A DNA stretch of 64,000 nt. Origin: Amaranthus tricolor. Taxonomy: Eukaryota; Streptophyta; Magnoliopsida; Caryophyllales; Amaranthaceae. The notes beneath the pieces were generated by a model, which worked only from the letters and a program-made list of their open reading frames with translations, searched no databases and had not been told where the DNA came from. Location of the stretch: positions 20,201,446-20,265,445 of the forward strand of contig NC_080051.1 of the NCBI RefSeq assembly GCF_026212465.1, in the 5' to 3' direction. Positions 37,001 through 49,801 of this stretch are shown here, in pieces (position 1 is the stretch's first letter; every line of letters starts with the position of its first letter). Position numbers and translations under genes: made by a program.

Positions 37001-40000
37001 TATTGTTTACTATTTTAAAATTGATTTTTTATCCCTATTAATAAATAATAAATATTTGGAGAGCATTCATTAAAAAGATCCTTAATCTAAAAATATAGAA
37101 TTAAATTTATTGAGAAAAATATACTTAGAATTATGAAATAGCAAATTCACTCGATAATATATACAGCTAGGACGCAAATACACTAGCTATATACTTGGTT
37201 GGTCTTAATTGCATCGGTGGATGCAGAAAAACTTATGGAACTGCCCGTTTTAGTAAGGTGGAAAAACAAAAAGGAACGGAGGGAGTATAAAAAAAAAATT
37301 AAGTAATGCTGATGATTTAAATTAAAAAATTATATATGTTTTATAAATTTTGTTATATATGTCTTATAAAATAATTTCAATATATTTATTATAGTTATTT
37401 ATTTGAAATCAACCGTTATAAAATAACTCATGAAATGTTGATATACCTGTACTTGAAAGTAAATCCCCATCTCAAGTAGAATGTCCTTGGCATCAACAAA
37501 ATCCTCTACCTTCTCTCCCAACATAAGTAGTGCGCATGCAAACTGGAAATTAATTATTATATTATTATAATTTAAAACTTGTCTTAGTGTATTAACGTTC
37601 AAACAATTGTAATTCAATGAATATACACAACAACTATTATGACAAATAAATAAACAATTAATCACAATATCACATTAAATAATATTGGGTGATTCTGATG
37701 ATGTATAAGGTGTCTAATTGCATAAAAATTAAAAAGCCTTAATTATTAGTTATTATTAGTTTACATTGTTTTCGTTTTAATTTAGTCATTATTTATTTTT
37801 AGACCTTAAAATAATTATAAAAAAAAAAATCAAGGCCTAAAATTTATAGTGTAATTTTACTGCGTTCGTTAACATCATATAAGAAGAATTAGGTTAATAA
37901 AAAGAGAAAGATACTGAATATACAAGTTTTTTTATTAACTCTGATTTGGAGGTTAATATTACAATAAATTTTTAATTTTTTTTTGATTTCAAGTGTACTT
38001 TACTGGCATTTGTATTGTTTTCTGAAATTTCCATATTTATAAACTCAAATATTCCTCATCTTGTCAAAATACACCCGAGACCCGACTAACAATTAACTTA
38101 ATATAAACCTAAGTATTATCTAATAATTATTCAATTATATATGGCTTTATTATTATATATGCCTTGTGAAAAACGATACTATACTAGAGTTTAAATGACG
38201 TGTTTTAAGCTCCAATATCACCAAGATCAAGTGTATGAAGTCTTGTGATGAACAAATTACACTTTCAATGAAGTGAATGTTTGTAAGAGAAAACAATGCA
38301 ATAAAAATGACACAAAGATTTAACGAGGTTCAACCAATTTAGGTTACATCCTCCGGTATGTAGTATCTCGCTTATATTACACAAAGGAGCTTAAAGAACT
38401 CTCAAATGGAGAATTACAATAGAGAAGATATATAAGTTTGTGTTTAGGCTTAGGGTATTTTTGTGGATGTGTTACAATGGCATATGAGACCTCTATTTAT
38501 AGAGGTTTGTACATTAATGAGTATCATATAATTAAGGCTAAGGATCAATACACAATAAACAACTTCAAGGAACATCAAGAGTCAAAAACCGAATCCAATG
38601 CTCGATCAAGACAATGCTTCATAACTTGGATGCCTCGTACAAGAATCTTCACCCTTTAGTCTTCTCATTAACTATCATTCATCATGCCATAATTCTTATG
38701 TTTAAGTCACTCCTTAATTCCTCCATAACTTCATGAATAAATTCTAACACTTGAACACCATCATCAATCACACATTAAGTTATATACTTAACTCACCCAT
38801 TTAATCTATTCATGGGATTCCCTCTCTATGTTGTTATTTAGAGCGTATAATGGTCATCGGAAATTAAATTAAATAAATTAATTTAAATAAATTAATTTGA
38901 GAATATCCCAAGGTTGTAAAGTTTATGTTTTTAGCAAAAAGTAGTGTTCACGGATCGTGAAACAACTCGCGACTCACGAGAAAGGAAGGAAAGCTATTAT
39001 TTTGTGGATCAACAGGTCGCGGCCCGCGAGTTTCCTTCTGTTTTGCGGATTCTTCTTTACAAAGTTATTTTATCCGTTTTGTTAGTTTTAATGTAACTAC
39101 CAACAGTTAAATGTGGTTATATTAACCAGATATATTGGGATGGATTAGTTCAAAGATGACATTAGTTCGTGAACCAATCTTGTGTTTCATGGAGTAACAT
39201 GTTGCTTCATGAAAAGGTGTAAGCTATTCTATAAATATAGAATGCATGTGTGGTTATTTGACACATGAGATGTAATTTCTGTTTTCTTTTCTTCTCGAGC
39301 ACTTTACATAGAGAACTTGCAATCCTCGTTTGTAATTTTCCGTATCTTCTTCCATTTAAGTTTTCCTTACATCGTTCCAGATTCCGTGTGCTAGGAATTT
39401 AGTGTAAATCTTTGTATCTCAGAACATATTTTCGGTTTATTCCCAAGCACCGTAGTAGGGAGGAAATGATGTTTTAGGAAAAAGCATCTCGTCTAGAATT
39501 AATATCAAGTTCAAACAAAATCTTCTTGTTACTTTGTTCGGGATTGAAGATCCGCTTCTCAGAGTTCTCGGTGGTGTACATAAGCATGGTTCTTGATTGT
39601 CATATGTAATTTATTTCCTTCTACAAACTTGTAATTTTATTTTATTGTTTATTTAAAAAATAAAGTAACATTTTACAATACTCTATGCATTCACTAATAC
39701 ATAGAATTAATTTGGTGAATTCAAGTCACCATTTAACACTAACACCTTGACTTGGTGGTTGATTCATGTGCGCATATCGAATCTAAGTGTTCAACACACA
39801 TTATATTGATTATGTATGAGGATTAGTTTGGAAGCCAAAAGGAATTAACATTAAGAAAAGAAAGGAAGAGGTTAAAGTTCGTACACAAAAGATAAAAATC
39901 AAGTCATCTTACCTTCAAGGGCTCCCAAACAGGAGTCCATTTTAGGGTGCTGGAAATTTAATTTTGAGAGAGGGTTAAAACCCAAATCGGCTTTGAGTAT

Positions 40001-43000
40001 GGTTGTCGGGGAAGGTATACCACATTGGGTGAACTTCATTAATTCTTTGTTATTGATTGCATTAATTTTACTTTTCTTACCTTAACTCATTAAGTTTTCA
40101 TGTTGTGTGTTTTAGTGGATCATTGATGAATCAAAGACTTGAAATTAAAATTTTGATGGATGTTAGACATGTTCTGGGTTTGAAAAGAATTTAGTCTCCT
40201 TAGTTATCGTTGATATGAATGTATGTAGGTTTACATGTGAAGATGGAGTGATGAAGGTCGCCAAGAGTTGATCTTTCATTATAATCAAAGAAAGCATGAT
40301 TGAGAGGTAATATGTGCTACAAGATGGAGTGAAAGCTTAGATGTTTTCACTTACCGGAAGATAAGTTGTTCCATATGCTGTCTTGTAGAGGCTGATGCGT
40401 TGATGCCTGCCAGCAGCAAATTTGTTAGTATTCACTTTTATCCAAATTAATTTATTGATACTTGGGGATTTTGTCAACTAGATATGACAACTTAGCCTAA
40501 AATTTTTGATATTTGTATAAAATAAATGTAACTTATTACAAACATTAGTGCTGTTAATTACTTTAATTGAGAGGTGGTTAAAATTCAAAATTATAATTTA
40601 TTGTTACGTAAGCTTTTAATATCATGTCAAGTATCCAACTCAACTAAAAACTTAAGTTAATGGTTGACGCTTTAGGATATGTTATATATACTCTAACATG
40701 TCCCTTCACACGAGAACCCTTTGGACTAAAACTTTGGATACAACACAGACTCTCCTCATACCTTGTGAGTTCCCACTTGAATTTGAGGGGTGGTTGAGAT
40801 TCGAACCCGTGATCTTTTTATCACATTGGTTTCTAAAATCTTTATATACTCTAACAATTAAAATCATTATCATGTTGTTTTATTTTCCATGAGAATTAAA
40901 ACATTAGAATTTAGATATTGTAGAAAAATGTAATTGAATATGAAAATACACGAAATCAATGATTCTATTTCTTATAAAATGTAGGAATTTAATTGGCAGG
41001 GATGGGCAGGTAAATCTAAATTTCTAAAAATTTATATCAATTTGATCAAGGCTTTCAAGGAAATAAAAAAAAAAAAGCTAATTCATAAAAATTGATCAAC
41101 GCTTTCAAGGAAATAAAAATTCACATTGAAATGGACTCCTATATTTGTCAAACGAGATCTAAGTGTATAGGGATTAGGGTTTCATTGTATTAGGAATATT
41201 GAAGTTGATAATAACTATAAATTCGTGCAGAAATTTTCACTTACCCGATATGTTTGGCCAAATTCGAATTTATAACCTTCAACTTAACTTAGCAACAACA
41301 TTACCAATTCATCCATTTTTAATTGCTTATCTAAAATGTATCAAATAATAATTGAGGCACTTTATTGGTAAAGTATATTATATTACACCCTAATGCTAGT
41401 ACTCTAACGGTCCATTTGATAGGTGGTGATAAATGATTTATGGGAACGAAAACTTGTGTAATTTTATTTTTGAAAAATCTCTTGACTACCTTGATGGTCA
41501 TGCTTATCTAACTTCAATTATCTCATTTTCTTTATAAAATTTATTGCAATGCATTACTATCGAGAGATGTGGTATTAGGTGGTAATGGAAATTTCTAAAA
41601 AAAAAAATATATATTTTGTGATCAAGTTTTATCACCATGAAAAGGACATGAAACTTTTGATTAAATTTTACACTATAATCACTCTCATTATAACCATTTA
41701 GTACCAATAACCAAACGGGCCTGATAAGTGCAATTATTTGTACTTATTTATATTATTTTATACTCCTTAATGATGGTCATTGTTAGTAAATGCATTACTA
41801 TCGAGAGATGTGGTATTAGGTGGTAATGGAAATTATTAAATAAAAAAACTTTTTGTGATCAAAGTTTTATCACTATAAAATTGACATGGAACTTTTAATT
41901 AATTTTTACACTATAATCGCTCTCATTATCACCATTTAGTACCACTAAACAAATGGGCCTGATAAGTGCAATTATTTGCACTTGTTTATATCATTTTGTA
42001 CTCGTTAATGATGGTCGTTGTTAATAATTTCGTGCTTATTTTGAAGATTTATGCTACATTACTCATTTTGGTTATTCATGTTGATTTTGAGTGGCTTTGA
42101 TTGTTTTAAGCATAATTCTTATGGTTTTAATGATGATGGAATTTTTAGCTCGGGCGAAGATGTTCTACAAAGAAAATGAACAAAAGAGTATGCTTTATCG
42201 AACTATTCAATATAATTAGCGTGTGAGATTAGGATCGACTTTGCTTTAGGGTAAATTTTAATTAAATTCTTATTAATTCGTTCAATAAAACTAGCGTGTG
42301 AGAATTGAATTAATAGGGTCAAATCTAATAGTTAATCAACAGAGCGGGAGTTTGAGATTAACAAGATCATGTTTAACCACGAAATTAATCTGACATTTCA
42401 TAGACACCAATGAGAATCTGATTATACAAGACTTTAGGGGATTCCCGACACCCTAGATATCATTATATAGCTTTAATTCTCATTTCTTATCACATTTGTA
42501 GTTTGATAAATAAACAACCAACCAAATATTTTTCTTCTTGAGTAATATAATTAGTAGAAATTAGCAAGTTTCTTGTCCTACACGTAAACTGTGCGCTTGC
42601 GGTTAATTAAAATTTGCACATCAGGGCCGTAATCCTAAAATCCATTACCTGTCTCATATAATTAGAGTAATTTGAACGTTGTTCACTAAAAGATTCACAT
42701 TTACAATTGTAAACCCTCACATTTCGAGACGAAATTGAAGTTTGACTTTGATTAGGCTGTAATTGAAGTATTAGTTTGATTAGTACAACCATAAACTAAT
42801 GTTTTTTATCTCCTCAACTTAAGGCAACATATGCGGTATGATTGTTCTCTTGGGAAGTTATGTTCAAAATTTAAAAATCTCTTGTTAAAATTTGGTATCT
42901 AATTGTTTTGATCTTACAACTTCATTAAATTCATTTTATAAAGTATTTGCTTGTAATCCGCCACCTTAACAGCCCGTTTGGTACATGGTATTAGAGGGCG

Positions 43001-46000
43001 GTAATGCTAATAAAATTAAGTAATAAAAAATTTATTTATTTGGATGCCTTCAATGGTAATGGATGGTAATAGAATAAGGTAATGAAATTACCAAAAAGGG
43101 CCATTTTTATTACCATCAAACAACCTGATATTAGGCTGTAACGGTAATGAAGTATTACTGAAAAAAAATAATGAAAAAAAAGGTAATATATGTAATTATC
43201 CAAAAAAATTTTATTACTAAAAAAAGAATCATTAAATTGAATAATTTAGATACAATAATGCTTTTAGATACAAATATACAATAATGAAACTAAGAGTCAT
43301 TACCATTTTTTATTACTAACAACCAAATGCAATCAATGGAATAATATCTTCCATTACTATTTTTAGTCATGCACACCAAATAAAAGAATCTTCATTACCA
43401 ATTCTCATATCCATTCCTTCATTACTATTGTCATTACAACATTTCATTCCCATTACTTCATTACCATCAATCAAACGGGGGCGTAAGATTTTTTCAACTA
43501 CTTCTCATAAATCTCTAGTTTTTAGACTAATTTTAATCTGATTGTAATTTTAAGTATTCATTGAAAATAGGAATTATATTCTAATTGATGGTATGAAATG
43601 TTTAAGATGAAGAAGTCATGTATGTTAGCGTATTTTATGGATATACATAGAATTTAAACCGAAAAACTAATAGATTTATTACCAATTGTTAGAGGAAAGT
43701 AGAGAGACTAAGAGAGTTTGTAAGGAAAGAAGATTAAAGTAATACTTTTATAATGGTAATATTTATTCTATAGTATTTGTTACTGAACAAGACTTTTAGT
43801 TTCTCTATTTAATAAGTTTATCATTAAGTCTAAATTAATTAGAGTATATGAATAATTTAGGGGTTATGAGTAGATTTTTTTTGAGAAGAGGGTTATGAGT
43901 AGAAGAAAGACTAAAAGTTGTTACTTTTTGATAATTATAATTATTATTTGATATATTTCATTCCCTATATAAAGGGTGCATTGTATCCATTTTCAAGTAA
44001 GAAAGCAAGTAAATATTTTTCTCATATTATCTCTCTCTTCTAGTTTATAGTTTTTCTCTACTTTTCCCAATAAGTCCCTATAATGACTACCATTAAAGAG
44101 TCACAAATTTGACCTTTCTCAAATAGATAATAAACTAAACTATTTCATAAAAACATACTGACAGTCTCTAAACCGTATAAAAGTCACATTATCAAACACA
44201 CAAATAATCAATATTAGTATTATAGTAGTCGTTTAAAATGTCACTCACAGTGTCATATTAAATTGCCATATATCTTTCTCCCCTTCAGTAATAAGATCAA
44301 TCATTTGTCCAGAAATTGTTTGGAACCCAATCTATATAGGAAAGCAAAAGAGATTGATCAAAACAGTGAAATGAAAAGTAGAATATACAAATCGTGAATC
44401 TAAATAAGCGAATATGATCGTTTTCAAGTTAATTTTCAACAATTTTGAGCAAATCCCAAGTTTAAAAGTGTAATTAACTAGCAAATCCTTAGGTTGTGTG
44501 AAGAAGCACTAACCTCACTTATTAAATCAACATAATCTCTATAGTAAGGCTGGTCTCGAAAGTGTTTCTTAGCAATTCTACCAGCTTGACACCCAAGTAG
44601 TGTGCTATCATTTAAAGCAATCAAGCCAACCTACAAATATAGTGAAAGTCATACATTTGTTCCCTCAAATATCAATGAATGATGAGAATACAACATAAAT
44701 AAAATTAAACCTTGGGTAATCTAAACCAACAAGGCTTGCCGCGCCTCATGTTGGAATTGTCCACTATATCATCTTGCATAAGAGCACTTGCCATTGCCTG
44801 AAACATTGTAGTAATAACTAAAGTGTCAATACTGTTATTTGACTTAGCATAGCTGACTTTGGACACTTGCATTTGGAGTATTGAGCATATAAAGTGGTGA
44901 TTTAATTAACTATTATTTATTGTCTTAACCATTTTGAGGAAAGTCATAATATCATCAAGCATATGCACATGACTTTATGAAGTTGTGTCCTTTGCATGTT
45001 CATGATAAATTTGTTATTAGGCTTATACAAAATAAATTTAAAGCAAATAAAATTGCCCCTGTTGAGTAGAGATGGACATGGATCTTGGACCCTGAGGGTC
45101 TAGACTCGAACCGATCCTAATTTAAGGGTGATTTACTTATTTTTTGACCCTATAAGTTCTGGTTGGATTTGGATCTATGACTTTAGCGTCCGAGTCTGAG
45201 TCCACACGTTTGAGATCCAGAACGACCCATTTACACATTTACATTTTTTTTTTCAAAATTATATATTACCTATCATGTGTATTTAATTATTTGATTTGAA
45301 ATTTTGTTATATTTTGGAACTTTTTTACTTGATTTGGAACTTTAGCGATTCATGTAATTTGAAATGTGGTCGTTGTATCTTTACTTTAAAATCAAAAGAC
45401 TTGTTGAATATTTCGTTTTAAGAACTTTAATGTTGGAAAGCTTCATATATTTGGTCCTTCAATTAGAATAAAGTTTTAGAAGATCGTTGATACTTAAAAA
45501 TGTTTAAATAATTTATACAAATGGACAAAATATAATATATTTTAAAGAATATTAAGGAATTAAAATAAAATATTATTTTGAATTAAGATTTAGGTTCTAG
45601 ACCCGCCGGACCCTAGGGGTATAGGTCCAAGTCTAAATTTTTCAGACCCTATGGATATGAATTTGAATCTGAGTTTAATAAAAAAATAGAGTCTAAATCT
45701 GAATTTAGCTGGACTCAATCCATTTCCATCTACTGCTAAGTGCTTGAACAAGCGGTCTTAGAGCTCGATCGAGTGAATCACGAAGTATTAACTTTTGTGT
45801 CTTTTAATACTTTTTGTTTTTTTTTTTACTTTAGAGAATTTGTTATGAATTTTTTACCATAAAATGAAATGAATAATGGTATGTTTAACAATTTGAAATT
45901 TATTTTTAAATGTTGAACTGGACTAAATACTATATTTGGTAAATCTTGAATTTGAAAATGTGAAATTGGGTTAATTTAATGGATTTCCAATAACAATGAA

Positions 46001-47171
46001 AAATTGATCAAATATCAAAATTTGCAAATTTTAGTATATAAGTGTCATTTATAATTCTTGAATTTAAAAGTCAAAATTAAAATTTTTATTTTCAAATGAA
46101 TTCTATATTGCCAAATACTACCTAAAAACAATTAATAAAATAGGAATTCTGATGGTTTTTGAACCGTTTTGTTTTAAGGAAAAAGTAAAGACAAAAAAGA
46201 CAAAAATGGTTACCCATTGAATACACCAGCCCATAACGGAAGCACGAAAAAACTCCTCTTCAGAAACTGGTTTTCCGTCTTTTAAGCGCTTCAAGCTTTC
46301 AATCACAAGCATTGCCCTGCTTTGTTTTCCTGATAATCCAAACATAATAGATTGTTCAGAAAATAACTTGTATGTGATTCAGCGAAGAAGAAGAAGAGTT
46401 TGATGGACTAATCTTTTTATAACCAATCAACTCATCACTATCTCACCATAAAACATATCCATATAATTAGTTTATTTCTACAATTTATCACTTTAAAATT
46501 GCAACTGATTACTTTGACATACTAAATAGGTATGGACCAATTCAATAGAGATGGTCTGATCATGATGTAGCCTCATCCGACTTGTTTGCAGTCAACTGTG
46601 AGTCTTGTTGTATACAACTATATAAGCCCAATGACAACGAATATTTTAGCAAAAGAAAAAAGTTTATACTCATTAAAAGATCAAAGCAAATATCTAAAGG
46701 AACCAACTCAATCGTCAAAATTTTAAGTTGATGGTTGAGGCTTTAAGATAGATATCACACAAGAGCCCATTACGCTACAAGTGTAAATGTGCACATGCAC
46801 TAAATATTCCACTTTAAATAAAAAGTTGTAAATACTCAAACGGGTGACCTCTTGCCACAATGGCTCAAATACCATGTTAATGAACCAATTATGTAATATG
46901 CTCTGACAAATTATTTAAACTGAAACTAACCTCCAGGAACATTGTAATCCATCATCTGTACACAAAAATAAGAGAAAATACATGAAACATCATAACAGCA
47001 GTCAGCAGGTGAGTAAGAAAAAGAAGAAAATAAATCAGTTTAAATGACAACCTGTTGGACCCATTGAAGAGATACATCATCATGCTCAAATGCAGGATCT
47101 TCGAGCACATCTTTCTTGAGCACTTCATAGACTTGTTGAAATCTTTCTTTCTCTTCCTGTTCTACATCCAT
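34095..47171 (-). CDS. Farnesyl-diphosphate-synthase-like prenyltransferase, 12 exons, altered chain-length pocket
   Basis: Exons in gene order: 47171-47052, 46955-46931, 46329-46214, 44797-44711, 44630-44514, 44331-44249, 40406-40355, 37542-37447, 36346-36302, 35938-10=35928-35842, 35593-35522, 34223-34095. All junctions are GT-AG and in phase; they join to 342 residues, the usual plant FPS size, and the FPS exon layout. The enzyme class adds IPP to DMAPP/GPP in the cytosol. Seen: IPP site GGKQSR (47-52), first Asp motif DDIVD (96-100) with [19 protein letters not shown], second Asp motif DDYLD (233-237), [12 protein letters not shown] and C-terminal KIYLRQK. Odd: before DDIVD the enzyme has S91 and A92 where plant FPS has Tyr-Phe, plus Q95 directly before the motif. 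S/A here would open the pocket to longer products. No stops or frameshifts. Exon 10 is 35928-35842. Confidence 0.93.
36011..36276. mobile_element. MITE in FPS-like intron 9
   Basis: Ends GGGTGTTTGGCAAA at the left and, in reverse complement, GCGTGTTTGTCAAT at the right. Inside, CTAATAGCTAGTAGC and AACCAGCTAATTTATC resemble hAT-type MITEs of plants. No clean target duplication. It sits between exons 10 and 9. Confidence 0.5.
38201..38749 (-). repeat. Copia-type solo LTR in FPS-like intron 7
   Basis: TGTT...AACA ends (38201 TGTTTTAAG, 38749 TTCTAACA). On the minus strand a TATA box (CTCTATAAATAGAG, about 38492-38505) precedes a typical copia R/U5 with CGGAGGATGTAACC and GGTTGAACCTCGTTAAATC. 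The 5-bp flanks differ (TGACG against CTTGA). Frames inside it are not genes. Confidence 0.6.
38945..39796 (+). repeat. Second LTR-like segment in FPS-like intron 7, with CGCGAG palindromes
   Basis: Ends GTGTTCAACA at 39796. A TATA box (CTATAAATATAG) lies at about 39219-39230, followed by a CT-rich leader (TTTTCTTTTCTTCTCGAGC). 38950-39030 has clustered GC-rich short palindromes (CTCGCGACTCACGAG, GGTCGCGGCCCGCGAG). The left end is not certain (TGTTCACGG at 38945 is one option). No coding part remains. Confidence 0.5.
40625..40856 (-). mobile_element. TRIM copy 2
   Basis: The reverse complement of 40625-40698 is a full terminal repeat (ends TGTTAGAG...CTTGACA, 74 bp). The core follows with CGTGTGAAGGGACA as its purine tract. 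The far repeat is cut down to about 15 bp (TGTTAGAGTATATAAAG), and the primer site is lost. It lies upstream of exon 7 of the FPS-like gene, in intron 6. Confidence 0.6.
41408..42030. repeat. MITE with internal 241-bp tandem duplication
   Basis: The left end GGTCCATTTGATAGGTGGTG pairs with the right end TACCAATAACCAAACGGGCC (inverted). The part from TGCATTACTATCGAGAGATG is duplicated in tandem (about 41549-41789 and 41790-42030), including the right terminus (ACAAATGGGCCTGATAAG near 41951). The likely order is MITE insertion first, then duplication. It lies in FPS-like intron 6. Confidence 0.65.
42970..43483. mobile_element. Tourist-like MITE, 514 bp
   Basis: TAA flanks both sides (42967-42969 and 43484-43486). 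Ends CAGCCCGTTTGGTACATGGT and, reverse-complemented, CGCCCCCGTTTGATTGATGG. Many GGTAATG/CATTACC strings inside make it foldable. It lies in FPS-like intron 6. Confidence 0.7.
43966..43973 (+). promoter_or_regulatory. TATA-like box of a possible small LTR remnant
   Basis: CCCTATATAAAGGGTG followed by a CT-rich stretch (ATCTCTCTCTTC) looks like a retrotransposon promoter. No LTR ends could be fixed. Confidence 0.3.
45067..45732 (-). mobile_element. hAT-like MITE family copy C
   Basis: Ends TAGAGATGGACATGG and, in reverse complement, TAGATGGAAATGG. Flanked by CTGTTGAG (45059-45066) and CTGCTAAG (45733-45740), a degenerate 8-bp duplication as expected for hAT. The inner GAAATGTGGTCGTTGTATC block is shared with copies A, B and D. 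It lies in FPS-like intron 3, between exons 4 and 3. Confidence 0.7.
46690..46908 (-). mobile_element. TRIM copy 3
   Basis: The reverse complement keeps TGTCAGAGCATATTAC (left repeat, internally deleted), the primer-site-like TGGTATTTGAGCC (complement of 46862-46874) and a right repeat with CTTAAAGCCTCAACC. It ends just before exon 2 of the FPS-like gene. Confidence 0.55.
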
Positions 47172-47230
47172 CTTTATGTACCAAATGAAAATTAACAATT
47201 TTAAGACTCCTTTTAATTTCTTCGTTTATG

Positions 47231-47238
47231 TACTTATA
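47231..47238 (-). promoter_or_regulatory. Possible TATA box of the FPS-like gene
   Basis: TATAAGTA on the minus strand, 60 bp before the ATG, leaving a short leader. An inverted repeat (CCTGAACCTGTGTCAGG) lies about 30 bp further upstream. Confidence 0.35.
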
Positions 47239-47239
47239 T

Positions 47240-48325
47240 TACGGTGACGCGTTCTGTTACTCCTGAACCTGTGTCAGGAGGTTTTAATTGTTGAAGAAAT
47301 TTGCATTCGACGAAATCTGTTTTTGAACAAATTAAGGAGCTACTATTAATTAATGGCCTTAAGTACCTTGACAAAACTAGTAGCTAATAAGATTCATGAG
47401 TTTAAGTGAGGGCAAATAAGGAATTAATAGACTACTCATACTAATAAAGTGCATTCTTTTTTTATAGGAGCCATTTACTAAGAAGTATACGGTTAAACGT
47501 GTTTGATGGAGAGGAATCTTAGGATGAGTGACCTCTTGAGAAGTTTTGCTAGGTTATACACGAGTGAAACCAAAGTGCGTTGAAAAGATTTGTGTTGGTT
47601 TGTAGGGCCAATCTACAGTCTATATGAATAGTCACCGGCAATCTGAGGGGTCGGGGTGTTAAAGTAATTGAGTCATACTCTATCTTTTTTATTTGTTATT
47701 TGCATTCATTTTTTTGCACAGATTTCAATTCAAACTTAAAAGTCAAAGAATTTTAATTGTGCGTTTTTAAAATTTCAAAAGTTGATTTTTGGAAAAATAT
47801 GTATTGAGATGAATCTATCAAGATCTCACATGAAAATGTTTTTTCATATAAATTGATGAAAAATTATAGTTAAAGTTTGCCACTAAAATTTGTAAATTGT
47901 ATTTGTAAAGAACATGTGAAAACGGAAGGAGTAATTCTTAGGACTATTGTCATGCTTATTAGACTATTTTTTTTTTAAAAAAAAAGAAAAATTTTAATGG
48001 GTAATGATACATAGAAATTAATAAATTCTCTTTGTTACCAATAATTTTAACTTTTCAAGATATCTAATCTAGAATTTGAAAAGAATTAATATTTTGTATA
48101 ATTATTTTAACTTCCTAAAAAAAATAAATTATAAACTAATAAAGTATAATTAAAATTTTATATTTTCAAGCAAAAATATTACATATAAATAAAATAAAAA
48201 ATTATTTCATACTTCTTTATTTAAAAATTAAATTCATTGTTATCTATTAATGGAGTATTAATTTTTGAGAAGCTAGTTTTAAGCGATAAATTCCAAAGAA
48301 TAAGTATTTTAAGGATTAGAGTTTA
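47240..48325. other. Upstream region of the FPS-like gene, no gene
   Basis: 47490-47660 is a less AT-rich patch of likely repeat origin. 47672-47932 may be a decayed Stowaway MITE (TACTCTATCTTTTTT against GAAAACGGAAGGAGTA). Nothing coding. Confidence 0.35.
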
Positions 48326-48535
48326 GGGATGGTTATGGATTCAAGATTCTATTGAAAGTGCCTTGAACTCATTTATTTTAAGGTCCAAATCCAATTTTTT
48401 TAGACCAAATGAATCTGCATTTGAATTCGGATTCAAAAGAACCAAATGGGCCTAGATTTAGGTTTAGGTCTTCGACCTAGATCCCCTCTGGATTTATTTA
48501 AGATTCATACCCACTCTAGACTCGGCCTATCATAT
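48326..48535. repeat. Short relative or fragment of the hAT-like MITE family
   Basis: Starts TTTAGGGATGGTTATGG and keeps the TTTGAATTCGGATTC / CCCACTCTAGACTCGG style of the family ends, but lacks the conserved middle. A deletion derivative is the simplest reading. Confidence 0.35.
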
Positions 48536-49801
48536 ATTCAAAGTTAATTTTAAATTCGTTCTAAACTTATTTTTTATTTATCTTAACTCAATTTAGACAA
48601 ATTATATACAACTTATAAACCAACTTTAGCACTAATAAAATATCTAGTGTAATAAAGGGGTTTAAGTAGTCAAGAATAAGTAGATTATGACTAATTCATA
48701 CCCATTATTATTTAAATGCTAATAATAAAAAATTGTAAAGAAAAAACATAAATTGAATCTTGCAAACAATACCTTTTTTCTTACAACTTAAACCATACCA
48801 ACCAATCTCAATCTAAATCGAACGTGACTCAAGATGATATTAATTAAACTGAGTTCAACAATAAATGCAAATCTGAAAGTGAATCTTACGGATATCGATC
48901 TTAATTCATTTGAGTCTAATTTGACTCTAACAACAAGTTTTGTTAACTTTTGTGTTATTATTAGTAACGGGGATTCTAAAAAAACACTTGTAAAAAATGC
49001 TATTAGGAAATTTAAAAGATATATAAAAAGTTTTTAACAATTACGGTTATTATACATGTTTTATAATTATTCCTTGAAAAATATTTTCTAAAATATATAA
49101 CTACTAATATAAGTATATTTAAAACTTTTTTAGACTTAGAGAAAGGAGGGCGATATGAGATTCGATCCCATGATATTGGCTTAAAAAATGTATTTGCCCC
49201 AACTGTGACAAGACAATAAAAAGATATTTTGTTTCATGGAATTTGTTATATTGTATTTTTCTTATTTAATTTTGTTGGTCACATTATTTTTTTTGCATAG
49301 TTATTTTCAAAATATATTTTAAATCTCACTACCTATAACTATACATTCAATAAAATATTGATAAGAAATACATATTAATATTTTATACCTTGAGAAAAAT
49401 CTAATCAGATTCTACATAAATAAATTTAATTTTTATACACCAAAAAAAGCTTGTATGGAATATATCAAATATAAACAACAAAATACTCTAAAGGATCAAT
49501 GTCTTACTTCCTTTGTCCTCCCTACGTTTCATAATTTCGCTACAAGTACAATTGTAATGACTGCAATACAAGAGAGGAAAATCAATATTTTATTTAAAAG
49601 CGAGAGCAATATATGAATAAGCGGAAAAATAAATTAAACGTGTAGATTGATATTAAATAAAAGTATAGTTTATGACAAAAAATATGGCAAATAAATAACG
49701 CATAATAAAAGAAAAATATAGCTAAATAAGATATGTGAACTTTTTATTTAGTCACAATTGATCAAATTAATTAGAATGAAAAATGTAATAAAATTTGTGA
49801 T
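48536..49801. other. No gene recognised
   Basis: AT-rich. A 67-codon frame at 48834-49037 has no domain. Confidence 0.45.

Noticed and set aside
34095..47171. FPS-like locus as a pseudogene because of its size and repeat load
   Set aside because: All twelve exons have GT-AG borders, join in phase and keep every catalytic motif to a normal C-terminus.
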